Of a DNA stretch of 64,000 bases, positions 37,741 through 48,984 are shown piece by piece. Below the pieces are notes generated by a model, which was not told where the DNA came from, did not search any database, and saw only the letters and a list, made by a program, of their open reading frames with translations. Source of the DNA: Rhyacophila brunnea. Its lineage: Eukaryota; Arthropoda; Insecta; Trichoptera; Rhyacophilidae. The DNA lies in assembly GCA_022495005.1 (NCBI GenBank), contig JAGYXB010000956.1, positions 682,001 through 746,000 on the forward strand, written 5' to 3'. A program made the translations under genes and the position numbers. Each line of letters starts with the position of its first letter. The stretch's first letter is position 1.

Positions 37741-37980
37741 CGAAGATGGGCTGGAGACATATATAGCTCGAAGAAGAGACAATCGTTGAACAAATCTAGT
37801 CATCCAGTGGTATCCAAGAAGTACAAAACGTCCGCAAGGTAGACCTAGAGGCCGCTGGATCGATGAAACGATAAAGTTCTGCGGAAGTATGTGGCAGCGC
37901 AACACGCAGGACCGAGATAAGTGGAAGCAGTTTGAAGAGGCCTTCACCCAGCAGTGGATAGATTCAGGCTGATGATGATG
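37741..37980 (+). pseudogene. RTE-type LINE C-terminus and 3' tail
   Basis: The plus strand encodes RRWAGDI, then after a frameshift ARRRDNR, a stop, IQWYPRSTKRP, GRPRGRWIDETIKFCGSMWQ and DRDKWKQFEEAFTQQWIDSG, then the TGA stop. The tail is TGATGATGATGATT, the usual short repeat tail of RTE elements. It picks up the protein almost exactly where the inverted neighbour stops (VIEFIKR). The flanking sequence after the tail is the duplicated block also seen at 31940. Confidence 0.9.
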
Positions 37981-38179
37981 ATTAAAGTTCTAATCCAAAA
38001 GTACAAAGTTTATTTTTATAGAATCAGCACCCTATACCTACTACAAAAAATATATGAACGGATTATTCAATAAATTTGTAGTTATGTAGCTAGAAAGTAC
38101 ACAGATATGTCTTTTGCAGAACACATACATTGAAAAAAATATCAATATCTTTAAAGATGTATGCTTATTCTAGAATATA

Positions 38180-38440
38180 TCGCACCCTCGCAACTAAGCC
38201 GCCACAAGTCCAATTTACGTGTTTTGAGTTAATTACTACGTTTCATTGTCTATCGTTCATAGTATATGTACCGAAAATTTCATATCTCTAAATCATCAAA
38301 TTCAAGTCAAACCATCATTCAATATCTAAACATATTTCAAAAACACAGTACAAAAATGCGACAGGTAAAAACTTCAAAGTTGATTTTCTCTGTTTGTCTG
38401 ACGTTTTTTGGATTGTGGCAGTTTAGTTGCGAGAGTGCGA
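38180..38440. mobile_element. MITE with CGCACYCTCGCAACTAA ends
   Basis: The left end TCGCACCCTCGCAACTAAGC and right end TTTAGTTGCGAGAGTGCGA are inverted repeats of about 25 bp. The paralogous site at 32131-32136 has no insertion. Comparing the two gives a TA (or ATAT) target duplication. Copies in the other A units are at 41625-41885 and 45070-45330. The 64-codon frame inside it is not a gene. Confidence 0.85.
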
Positions 38441-38578
38441 TATTATGCATCTACTTATAATAGTTGTTAGTCTTATCAGCATTCAATTCAATAAAAAAAA
38501 TATGAGTGATTCTTACGTAACATGGCATCCTTGGAGTACAAGTACATACACGTTGAAGAGTCCATTACTTTGACAGAA

Positions 38579-38752
38579 GATTTCTTCTCCACCAGTGATG
38601 ATATTGTGTGATACATTTATTAGCATGCCTATGAGGAATATTTGTAAATAAAAAATATAACCCAACAGCACACCAAAAAATATATCCACTCGATTCGACG
38701 TACGCAGTCAGATAGGTACACAGAGGGTAAATTAGGTATTGTAATAAATTAT
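38579..38752. repeat. 195-bp satellite, single monomer
   Basis: Same consensus as at 32274 and 45468. The array is reduced to one monomer in unit A1 and likewise in A2 (42024-42197). Confidence 0.85.
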
Positions 38753-38900
38753 GACATAATTAACAAAAATATAAATGTGAAATTATCACTAGATAGACAA
38801 CATTTTCTATTTTCTCCAAAGCAGAATAAAAGGCGGAATTCACTGAAGTAACAAAATAAGTTTACAAAGAAATATAACAAAAATCAAACCGGTGTTGAAC

Positions 38901-39595
38901 GGCCCACATGCCCAACGTAGGTCAAAATTGAGGTTTTATGGTATTTTCAGAGCATAACTCTGGACATTCCGTAATGCCAGCGCTCCATTGGCGAGTCCGA
39001 GGACAATAAATCATCTGATTTGTCTATGCTCTGCTACTGATCAACGAACGAATAAAAAAGTCGAGCTGTCAAAAGTGAAAAGTTACGATTCTCGTAATGT
39101 CTTCCGATAATCCTATAATTTTATGATATTTACATGTAGACTTGCATAAAATAATATAGCAGTGAAAACAACACAAGTTTTACAATTTTTTTTATGAATT
39201 TCATAAATACAAATAAAAAAATAATTTGTAAATCTCTCATTTTCTATTGTGTAAATTAACAAATAAATCAATGAAAATGTTTAAAACAATTGCAGATATT
39301 TTTTCGGTCCGAATGATTGCGTATGATACAATGCGATGTCAAATCGAATTTGCATAGTGATCGACTGACGAAGTCTGGCAAAAATATCAAACATGTTTGA
39401 AATCCAACGAGCCTGGTCTGCGGATTAAAAAGTCCGCTTTATGCAGTCGTCAAATGTTTAAAATAAATATAAAGGATAATAAGGCTTCAAAAATATATAA
39501 ATAGTTTATCTACAACGTTTAAGGAATGTCCAGAGTTATGTTATGGGTAAAAAACCATAAAACCTCCATTTTGGCCGACCTTGGGCATGTGGGCC
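38901..39595. mobile_element. 695-bp non-autonomous element with ~75-bp inverted repeats
   Basis: The left end GGCCCACATGCCCAACGTAG and right end CCTTGGGCATGTGGGCC are inverted repeats that continue inward for about 75 bases (AGGTTTTATGG against CCATAAAACCT; CTCTGGACATTCC against GGAATGTCCAGAG). No transposase. Copies are at 42346-43040 and 46469-47170. The family is not identified, and no clear target duplication is seen. Confidence 0.75.
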
Positions 39596-39770
39596 CCTAA
39601 CTCGCTTACCGAAAAGGGGTGCAAAGTAGTGGCCTGCTTAAACTTTCGACGAATTACACCAATCTGGGACAAGCATCGAGGTGGCTCAATGTAATTCGCA
39701 GCAGTAGGGATGCAGTGCTTTTGGCGGCTTGAATGATGACTTCTCGCTGTGCTTAAAACAAAAAGAATAT
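39596..39770 (-). other. Module shared by units A and B (exon-like on the minus strand)
   Basis: The stretch from CAATGTAATTCGCAGCAG to GATGACTTCTCGCTGTGCTT matches 50345-50415 in unit B (TAATTCGCAGC, AGTGCTTTTGG, GAATGATGACTTC). On the minus strand both are preceded by a pyrimidine/AG end resembling a 3' splice site. No clear donor in A. It is not the same element as the TIR element beside it. Confidence 0.35.
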
Positions 39771-40049
39771 ATGATACGTTATTAAAAAACCATTATCACA
39801 TATGTATATAAAATATGGATAGTCAATATCAGTAGTATATATAAACATATGGCGGAGATAAAAATTGTCTAAAATTTAAACTACTAGTTAGCTACACACT
39901 ACTAGTTACATGACTTTACTTTATTTTACTAGTTACATGACGTTACTGATAACGATTTTGTCCACAATAATTCTTAAATACTAATTATTAAAAAAATCCA
40001 CTTATGTAGATATCTATTTTTTATTCATTTGTGTCTTTTAAATTTAATA

Positions 40050-40640
40050 CCACTAATATTAGGTAAGTTTTAATAAACATGGTTTTCATGTTCTATATTA
40101 ATTATATGTCAATATATTTTTTTATGTTAATGTTAAACAAATGGCCCAACATTAACACAACATTTTTTTCTGATTTCGAAAGTAAAATGGCCTAACCCAC
40201 ATTAAATATTGTTTAAAAATAAGAATTTTGAAATTTTAAATATATTATTCTAACACTGTCCAAAATAACATTAATAATCAATAAAGAGTTTTTTGTTTGT
40301 AGATGAGGTATTTTTTGTTTTATTGCAGAAAAACATGCCTTTACTAAAATTGAATTTACTCAAAACTCTGCTTTTGTGGGCTTGGGCCTTTTGTCTTTTG
40401 AGCCCTTCAGTTTAGAGTGCCCATTGGAGATAGGAGTACACAGAAGCAAACAAAAAATTGTAGTTCATAACAAAAAGCTTATGCAAAACTGCCGAACAAT
40501 CAAGTAAAATGATCGGATTAGCCCAAAAGGTAGTTGAATCGACTTGAGTAACAGCCCAGAGGATATGGTTTGCATCTTATACTCCCACACATGTTTAACA
40601 GGTAACAAGACCAAGCTCATAGGGCTTGCCAGCGAAGCCA
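40050..40640 (+). pseudogene. 3' end and right terminus of a DUF7869-type transposon (unit A1)
   Basis: Unit A1 keeps the last codons of the transposase-like gene (DNDFVHNNS then stop, 39946-39976), its 3' flank, and a right-hand segment (40330-40480) with GGCCTTTTGTCTTTTGAGCC. That segment is the inverted counterpart of GGCTCAAAAGACAAAATGCC near 47634 in unit A3. The coding body is absent here and in A2. The same holds 3,445 bases further on. Confidence 0.6.
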
Positions 40641-41194
40641 CCATGTTCAGTCAAAATTGACTGAAATCCAGAAACAGAGAGGTTATCTCTATTTGCATTT
40701 GATATTTGGAAAAACACATAATATATATACCTTTGGTGGATGCATCCCACTTTTCTGCCAGGTTTTCAATGCTGCATCCAACGTCATTAGACTCATAGTC
40801 TGCTCCCTCATTAATTATTTTTCACCATCAATCCATGTAACAGAGTTATGCAGTAACGCTTATTTTCCTTTATTTTATGTAAATCAAAATCATAGTCTGA
40901 ACTTAGTTTTTCATTGTTGATTAGGGACAATGAATTTTCAGTAATCATATATCTTTGTAAAATCTTGAAAATTTTCTTGTCAACCTGGAATCAAAATATT
41001 TTAATCAGGTTTGGAGTAGATTGATAGGTATGTTAAAGATAGATTTGGTAATTTAAGTATTTAGAGTTAACAACGGATGTGTGTATATATAAATATGTAT
41101 ACCAAAATATTTTTATCAGGTTTGGAGTATATAGATAGATAGATAGGTATGTTAAAGATAGATTTGGTATTGTAATATATTTGAGAGTTTCTTA

Positions 41195-41425
41195 CTTTTC
41201 CATAAGGAATTTTCTCTGCCAGTGAACATATTGTGCAATACATTTTTTAATTTTTATGCAGACAATATGTGTTATAAAAAAAAACATGTCGACAAAAAAA
41301 CATGAAAATGGATCCACTCCAAGTCGACGTCGGTGAATCGTCACCGAAATTATTGAACACCATTATAAATCCATTTAGGTAGGATGTACATTCTCATCAT
41401 GCAATTGTTGTAATGGGTTATTAAT
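41195..41425. repeat. Degenerate satellite copy with CGGTGA hairpin
   Basis: Carries TTTTCTCTGCCAGTGAACAT (core), GGATCCACTCCAAGTCGACG, then TCGGTGAATCGTCACCGA, a perfect 7-bp stem with a 4-base loop. Further copies are at 44640-44870, 49890-50110, 53890-54120 and 58030-58265. Confidence 0.75.
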
Positions 41426-41540
41426 AACATTACAAAATATCACATGACTGATAAATATACACACCGAATTATCACTCGATAGCCAAATTTACTACAAAGC
41501 AGAATACATAAATTCGCTGGAACAGTAAAGTAGACTTAAG

Positions 41541-44500
41541 AGTACACAGATATGTCTTTTGCAGAACACAAACATTGAAAAAAATATCAATATCTTTAAA
41601 GATGTATGCTTATTCTAGAATATATCGCACCCTCGCAACTAAGCCGCCACAAGTCCAATTTACGTGTTTTGAGTTAATTACTACGTTTCATTGTCTATCG
41701 TTCATAGTATATGTACCGAAAATTTCATATCTCTAAATCATCAAATTCAAGTCAAACCATCATTCAATATCTAAACATATTTCAAAAACACAGTACAAAA
41801 ATGCGACAGGTAAAAACTTCAAAGTTGATTTTCTCTGTTTGTCTGACGTTTTTTGGATTGTGGCAGTTTAGTTGCGAGAGTGCGATATTATGCATCTACT
41901 TATAATAGTTGTTAGTCTTATCAGCATTCAATTCAATAAAAAAAATATGAGTGATTCTTACGTAACATGGCATCCTTGGAGTACAAGTACATACACGTTG
42001 AAGAGTCCATTACTTTGACAGAAGATTTCTTCTCCACCAGTGATGATATTGTGTGATACATTTATTAGCATGCCTATGAGGAATATTTGTAAATAAAAAA
42101 TATAACCCAACAGCACACCAAAAAATATATCCACTCGATTCGACGTACGCAGTCAGATAGGTACACAGAGGGTAAATTAGGTATTGTAATAAATTATGAC
42201 ATAATTAACAAAAATATAAATGTGAAATTATCACTAGATAGACAACATTTTCTATTTTCTCCAAAGCAGAATAAAAGGCGGAATTCACTGAAGTAACAAA
42301 ATAAGTTTACAAAGAAATATAACAAAAATCAAACCGGTGTTGAACGGCCCACATGCCCAACGTAGGTCAAAATTGAGGTTTTATGGTATTTTCAGAGCAT
42401 AACTCTGGACATTCCGTAATGCCAGCGCTCCATTGGCGAGTCCGAGGACAATAAATCATCTGATTTGTCTATGCTCTGCTACTGATCAACGAACGAATAA
42501 AAAAGTCGAGCTGTCAAAAGTGAAAAGTTACGATTCTCGTAATGTCTTCCGATAATCCTATAATTTTATGATATTTACACGTAGACTTGCATAAAATAAT
42601 ATAGCAGTGAAAACAACACAAGTTTTACAATTTCTTTTATGAATTTCATAAATACAAATAAAAAAATAATTTGTAAATCTCTCATTTTCTATTGTGTAAA
42701 TTAACAAATAAATCAATGAAAATGTTTAAAACAATTGCAGATATTTTTTCGGTCCGAATGATTGCGTATGATACAATGCGATGTCAAATCGAATTTGCAT
42801 AGTGATCGACTGACGAAGTCTGGCAAAAATATCAAACATGTTTGAAATCCAACGAGCCTGGTCTGCGGATTAAAAAGTCCGCTTTATGCAGTCGTCAAAT
42901 GTTTAAAATAAATATAAAGGATAATAAGGCTTCAAAAATATATAAATAGTTTATCTACAACGTTTAAGGAATGTCCAGAGTTATGTTATGGGTAAAAAAC
43001 CATAAAACCTCCATTTTGGCCGACCTTGGGCATGTGGGCCCCTAACTCGCTTACCGAAAAGGGGTGCAAAGTAGTGGCCTGCTTAAACTTTCGACGAATT
43101 ACACCAATCTGGGACAAGCATCGAGGTGGCTCAATGTAATTCGCAGCAGTAGGGATGCAGTGCTTTTGGCGGCTTGAATGATGACTTCTCGCTGTGCTTA
43201 AAACAAAAAGAATATATGATACGTTATTAAAAAACCATTATCACATATGTATATAAAATATGGATAGTCAATATCAGTAGTATATATAAACATATGGCGG
43301 AGATAAAAATTGTCTAAAATTTAAACTACTAGTTAGCTACACACTACTAGTTACATGACTTTACTTTATTTTACTAGTTACATGACGTTACTGATAACGA
43401 TTTTGTCCACAATAATTCTTAAATACTAATTATTAAAAAAATCCACTTATGTAGATATCTATTTTTTATTCATTTGTGTCTTTTAAATTTAATACCACTA
43501 ATATTAGGTAAGTTTTAATAAACATGGTTTTCATGTTCTATATTAATTATATGTCAATATATTTTTTTATGTTAATGTTAAACAAATGGCCCAACATTAA
43601 CACAACATTTTTTTCTGATTTCGAAAGTAAAATGGCCTAACCCACATTAAATATTGTTTAAAAATAAGAATTTTGAAATTTTAAATATATTATTCTAACA
43701 CTGTCCAAAATAACATTAATAATCAATAAAGAGTTTTTTGTTTGTAGATGAGGTATTTTTTGTTTTATTGCAGAAAAACATGCCTTTACTAAAATTGAAT
43801 TTACTCAAAACTCTGCTTTTGTGGGCTTGGGCCTTTTGTCTTTTGAGCCCTTCAGTTTAGAGTGCCCATTGGAGATAGGAGTACACAGAAGCAAACAAAA
43901 AATTGTAGTTCATAACAAAAAGCTTATGCAAAACTGCCGAACAATCAAGTAAAATGATCGGATTAGCCCAAAAGGTAGTTGAATCGACTTGAGTAACAGC
44001 CCAGAGGATATGGTTTGCATCTTATACTCCCACACATGTTTAACAGGTAACAAGACCAAGCTCATAGGGCTTGCCAGCGAAGCCACCATGTTCAGTCAAA
44101 ATTGACTGAAATCCAGAAACAGAGAGGTTATCTCTATTTGCATTTGATATTTGGAAAAACACATAATATATATACCTTTGGTGGATGCATCCCACTTTTC
44201 TGCCAGGTTTTCAATGCTGCATCCAACGTCATTAGACTCATAGTCTGCTCCCTCATTAATTATTTTTCACCATCAATCCATGTAACAGAGTTATGCAGTA
44301 ACGCTTATTTTCCTTTATTTTATGTAAATCAAAATCATAGTCTGAACTTAGTTTTTCATTGTTGATTAGGGACAATGAATTTTCAGTAATCATATATCTT
44401 TGTAAAATCTTGAAAATTTTCTTGTCAACCTGGAATCAAAATATTTTAATCAGGTTTGGAGTAGATTGATAGGTATGTTAAAGATAGATTTGGTAATTTA

Positions 44501-44985
44501 AGTATTTAGAGTTAACAACGGATGTGTGTATATATAAATATGTATACCAAAATATTTTTATCAGGTTTGGAGTATATAGATAGATAGATAGGTATGTTAA
44601 AGATAGATTTGGTATTGTAATATATTTGAGAGTTTCTTACTTTTCCATAAGGAATTTTCTCTGCCAGTGAACATATTGTGCAATACATTTTTTAATTTTT
44701 ATGCAGACAATATGTGTTATAAAAAAAAACATGTCGACAAAAAAACATGAAAATGGATCCACTCCAAGTCGACGTCGGTGAATCGTCACCGAAATTATTG
44801 AACACCATTATAAATCCATTTAGGTAGGATGTACATTCTCATCATGCAATTGTTGTAATGGGTTATTAATAACATTACAAAATATCACATGACTGATAAA
44901 TATACACACCGAATTATCACTCGATAGCCAAATTTACTACAAAGCAGAATACATAAATTCGCTGGAACAGTAAAGTAGACTTAAG
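41541..44985. repeat. Tandem array A, unit 2 (3,445 bp)
   Basis: Near-identical to unit 1 along its whole length and of the same length, with the same order of elements. The junction sequence between units is TAGACTTAAG|AGTACACAGATATG. Confidence 0.95.
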
Positions 44986-45467
44986 AGTACACAGATATGT
45001 CTTTTGCAGAACACAAACATTGAAAAAAATATCAATATCTTTAAAGATGTATGCTTATTCTAGAATATATCGCACCCTCGCAACTAAGCCGCCACAAGTC
45101 CAATTTACGTGTTTTGAGTTAATTACTACGTTTCATTGTCTATCGTTCATAGTATATGTACCGAAAATTTCATATCTCTAAATCATCAAATTCAAGTCAA
45201 AACATCATTCAATATCTAAACATATTTCAAAAACACAGTACAAAAATGCGACAGGTAAAAACTTCAAAGTTGATTTTCTCTGTTTGTCTGACGTTTTTTG
45301 GATTGTGGCAGTTTAGTTGCGAGAGTGCGATATTATGCATCTACTTATAATAGTTGTTAGTCTTATCAGCATTCAATTCAATAAAAAAATATGAGTGATT
45401 CTTACGTAACATGGCATCCTTGGAGTACAAGTACATACACGTTGAAGAGTCCATTACTTTGACAGAA

Positions 45468-46290
45468 GATTTCTTCTCCACCAGTGATGATATTGTGTGA
45501 TACATTTATTACAATGCTTATGGGGAATATTTGTAAATAAAAAATATAACCCAACAGCACACCAAAAAATATATCCACTCGATTCGACGTACGCAGTCAG
45601 ATAGGTACACAGAGGGTAAATTAGGTATTGTAATAAATTGTGAATGAGTCCCTTATACACAAGATTTCTTCTCCACCAGTGATGATATTGTGTAATACAT
45701 TTATTAGCGTGTCTATGGACATTATTTGTAAATAAAAAATAAAGCCCAACAGCACACCGAAAAATATATCCACTCAATTCGACGTACGCAGTCAGATAGG
45801 TACACAGAGGGTAGATTAGGTATTGTAATAAATTGTGAATGAGTCCCTTATACACAAGATTTCTTCTCCACAAGTGATGATATTGTGTGATACATTTATT
45901 AGCATGCCTATGGAAGTTATTTGTAAATAAAAAATAAAGCCCAACAGCACACCGAAAAATATATCCACTCGATTCGACGTACGCAGTCAGATAGGTACAC
46001 AGAGGGTAAATTAGGTATTGTAATAAATTGTGAATGAGTCCCTTATACACAAGATATATTCTCCATCAGTGATGATATTGTGTAAAATATTTTTAGATGG
46101 GCTACCAACAATAAATTATGTTAATGCCAAATTTACGTTGGTAAGACACCTTAAAATATATCCACCCGATTCGACGTACGTTGACAGGTATATAAAAGGT
46201 AAATTGGATATTGTAATAATGTTTGAATGAGTCCCTTTGTTTTACACAATGTTTCTTCTCCGCCAGTGGTGATATTGTGTTATATATATT
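45468..46290. repeat. 195-bp satellite, four monomers plus a partial
   Basis: Monomer starts at 45468, 45663, 45858 and 46053 give an exact 195-base period; a fifth partial copy follows from about 46248. The first three are over 90% alike by eye; the fourth and fifth are diverged. A 198-codon minus frame (46050-45454) spans three monomers as a 65-residue repeat. Most base differences between monomers change the residue, so purifying selection is not visible and I do not call a protein. Confidence 0.92.
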
Positions 46291-47485
46291 TTAGTCACGT
46301 ATTATTAATTGCATCATATATGACATAATTAACAAAAATATAAATGTGAAATTATCACTAGGTAGACAACATTTTCTATTTTCTCCAAAGCAGAATAAAA
46401 GGCGGAATTCACTGAAGTAACAAAATAAGTTTACAAAGAAATATAAAAAAATCAAACCGGTGTTGAACGGCCCACATGCCCAACGTAGGTCAAAATTGAG
46501 GTTTTATGGTATTTTCAGAGCATAACCCTGGACATTCCGTAATGCCAGCGCTCCATTGGCGAGCCAAAAGTCCGAGGACAATAAATCAACTGATTTGTCT
46601 ATGCTCTGCTACTGATCAACGAACGAATAAAAAAGTCGAGCTGTCAAAAGTGAAAAGTTACGATTCTCGTAATGTCTTCCGATAATCCTATAATTTTGTG
46701 ATATTTACATGTAGACTTGCATAAAATAATATAGCAGTGAAAACAACACAAGTTTTACAATTTCTTTTATAAATTTCATAAATACAAATAAAAAAATAAT
46801 TTGTAAATCTCTCATTTTCTATTGTGTAAATTAACAAATAAATCAATGAAAATGTTTAAAACAATTACAGATATTTTTTCGGTCCGAATGATTGCGTATG
46901 ATACAATGCGATGTCAAATCGAATTTGCATAGTGATCGACTGACGAAGTCTGGCAAAAATATCAAACATGTTTGAAATCCAACGAGCCTGGTCTGCGGAT
47001 TAAAAAGTCCGCTTTATGCAGTCGTCAAATGTTTAAAATAAATATAAAGGATAATAAGGCTTCAAAAATATATAAATAGTTTATCTACAACGTTTAAGGA
47101 ATGTCCAGAGTTATGTTATGGGTAAAAAACCATAAAACCTCCATTTTGGCCGACCTTGGGCATGTGGGCCCCTAACTCGCTTACCGAAAAGGGGTGCAAA
47201 GTAGTGGCCTGCTTAAACTTTCGACGAATTACACCAATCTGGGACAAGCATCGAGGTGGCTCAATGTAATTCGCAGCAGTAGGGATGCAGTGCTTTTGGC
47301 GGCTTGAATGATGACTTCTCGCTGTGCTTAAAACAAAAAGAATATATGATACGTTATTAAAAAACCATTATCACATATGTATATAAAATATGGATAGTCA
47401 ATATCAGTAGTATATATAAACATATGGCGGAGATAAAAATTGTCTAAAATTTAAACTACTAGTTAGCTACACACTACTAGTTACA

Positions 47486-48156
47486 TTTAAGTTAATATTC
47501 CCACTAAACCACACCAGCCCGTACCATTCCTGGTCTTAATCAGGCGTATCACAGGACCCTTCATTTGCATGTTAGGCCTAAGGTAGCTATGCAAGTGTGC
47601 TTTAACTGAATTTACACAACTCAAAATTGAGGGGCTCAAAAGACAAAATGCCCAACCCATCTTTTTCGCTTTCTGTGTTAAGCTGGTGTTCGAATTCTTC
47701 AATAATCATTTCATATGTGGAAAAATAGCCCAAACTATCATTCCACTTACATCACGAGATGTCAGTGTAATATTGTTTGTGCATTTACTTTAACCACGAG
47801 GTTCACTGGCCTAAGCCACCGTTGGGTCATTTTCCCATTGTTTAATGAATGTCATTCGTGGCTTAGGTAATTTGTGTATGTCTGTCAGGTTTGATAAATA
47901 TCTCAAAAACTTGCGATTTGAAAGAGTGAATAGTAAAAATCTTCAATATATAATAATAATATAGTATTTATCTGTAGTTAATTATATTATACTATAGCTA
48001 ATAAGTCTGTTTTAAATTATTTTTCATATTTTAGGGACATAATATTGTTTTTTATTTTGAATATTACTTCAACGATCATTTATATCTGTATTTTCTTGCT
48101 CACACTAGTGATAGTTGTAAAAAATGTGACCACTTTCAAACGAGAATCAATATTTA
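47486..48156. mobile_element. 5' part of the DUF7869-type transposon (unit A3)
   Basis: Starts where unit A3 departs from A1 and A2. The first about 130 bases (CACTAAACCACACC, GGTCTTAATCAGGCG) recur as GAACCACACCGCCCTG and GGTCTTAATCGGGCG at 52915, 57058 and 61198, so they are a transposon terminus. The inner block GGCTCAAAAGACAAAATGCC is inverted relative to the right terminus in A1 and A2. The minus frame 47702-47487 is not a gene. Confidence 0.6.
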
Positions 48157-48984
48157 TGTAAGAAAGACGAAGAAAAAAAGAGTTACATTTTGAAAAAGAA
48201 ATTCATTCCCGCAAAGCTGCCAAAAATGGCTTAAAAACAGATGCGGAAACGGGAAAAAATTATGCCAATCTAGTCAGTGTTAAAGTTTTCGATTTAATGA
48301 AGACTTTACCAACACCAGTCGTAACTAGGGGTTATGCTACTGCAAATGACAGTTGTGGACATACTGTTTAGGAATTCATAATGCTATAAATTATGAGGCA
48401 TACATGAATGTGTGGAATGAGAGCTAAGCGTCTCGAGGTCCATAAGTGATCGGTTATTGTATCATCCAATATGTAAAAAACTACGTGAATACACCAAATC
48501 TCATAGGTGTTGTACAGTGATCAATGCAGTGGACAGAATATATATATATAAATGGCATCAATTTGCAATTACATTGTCACTAGTCCAGATTTTAAAGTGA
48601 CCAAAATAGACCATACATTTTTGATATCTGGTCATTCGTACCTCCCATGTGATCAAGATTTTGGGTTGATAGTGAACTACAAAAGGCTACAAATGCAACG
48701 AAGACCCATTTTATAATCTACTTTAAATATTCTAATAATGATTCTTTTCTTTTTGATTAAGTAAATGTCTCCAAAAAGAAAAAATCGAACCTCCAAAGGA
48801 ACTAAATTCATTATATCAATCAGGGCGTCCAACCGGAAAAAAATACAGGATCTTCTACCGTACCTACATACCTCCAATGCATTATAGCTTTTATACCAAT
48901 TTACAGACAAATCACCGTGCTGTAGAAAGTATTTTGTTAGAGGAGGATTTTACTGATAACGATTTTGTCCACAATAATTCTTAA
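48157..48984 (+). pseudogene. DUF7869-type transposase-like pseudogene
   Basis: Three plus-strand frames together give the ordered motifs of this insect transposon-encoded family. In order: a basic start (RRRKKELHFEKEIHSRKAA), VFDLMKTLPTP, then after a frameshift YCLGIHN with AYMNVWNE, VLYSDQCSGQN, IDHTFLISGHSYLPCDQDFG, YIPPMHYSFYTNLQTN, and the C-terminal DFTDNDFVHNNS before TAA (48982-48984). The acidic residues in YSDQCSGQN and CDQDFG sit where a DDE-type, RNase H-like catalytic core would be. That role is my inference. At least four stops or frameshifts make it dead. Units A1 and A2 keep only its last codons. The usual family length is several hundred residues, so the N-terminus is also missing. 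Confidence 0.75.

Larger units (their letters stand above)
37981..38757 (+). repeat. Duplicated block, newer copy
   Basis: Matches 31940-32465 but with the MITE 38180-38440 inserted. From 38096 it is also the start of tandem unit A1. Confidence 0.75.
38096..41540. repeat. Tandem array A, unit 1 (3,445 bp)
   Basis: Repeats at exactly +3,445 as unit 2 and again from 44986 as unit 3. Units 1 and 2 differ at only a handful of positions I could find (for example ACATGTAG against ACACGTAG near 39136). Order inside: MITE 38180-38440, one satellite monomer, a 695-bp inverted-repeat element, terminal and 3' parts of a DUF7869-type transposon, and a degenerate satellite copy at 41195-41420. Frames at 38266-38460 and 40657-40920 recur in each unit only because the DNA is repeated. 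Confidence 0.95.

Noticed and set aside
38266..38460. 64-codon frame repeated in all three A units
   Set aside because: It lies wholly inside the MITE 38180-38440 and recurs only because the unit is repeated.
40657..40920. 87-codon frame repeated in A units
   Set aside because: Repeated with the unit; no domain, AT-driven residues; more likely transposon flank.
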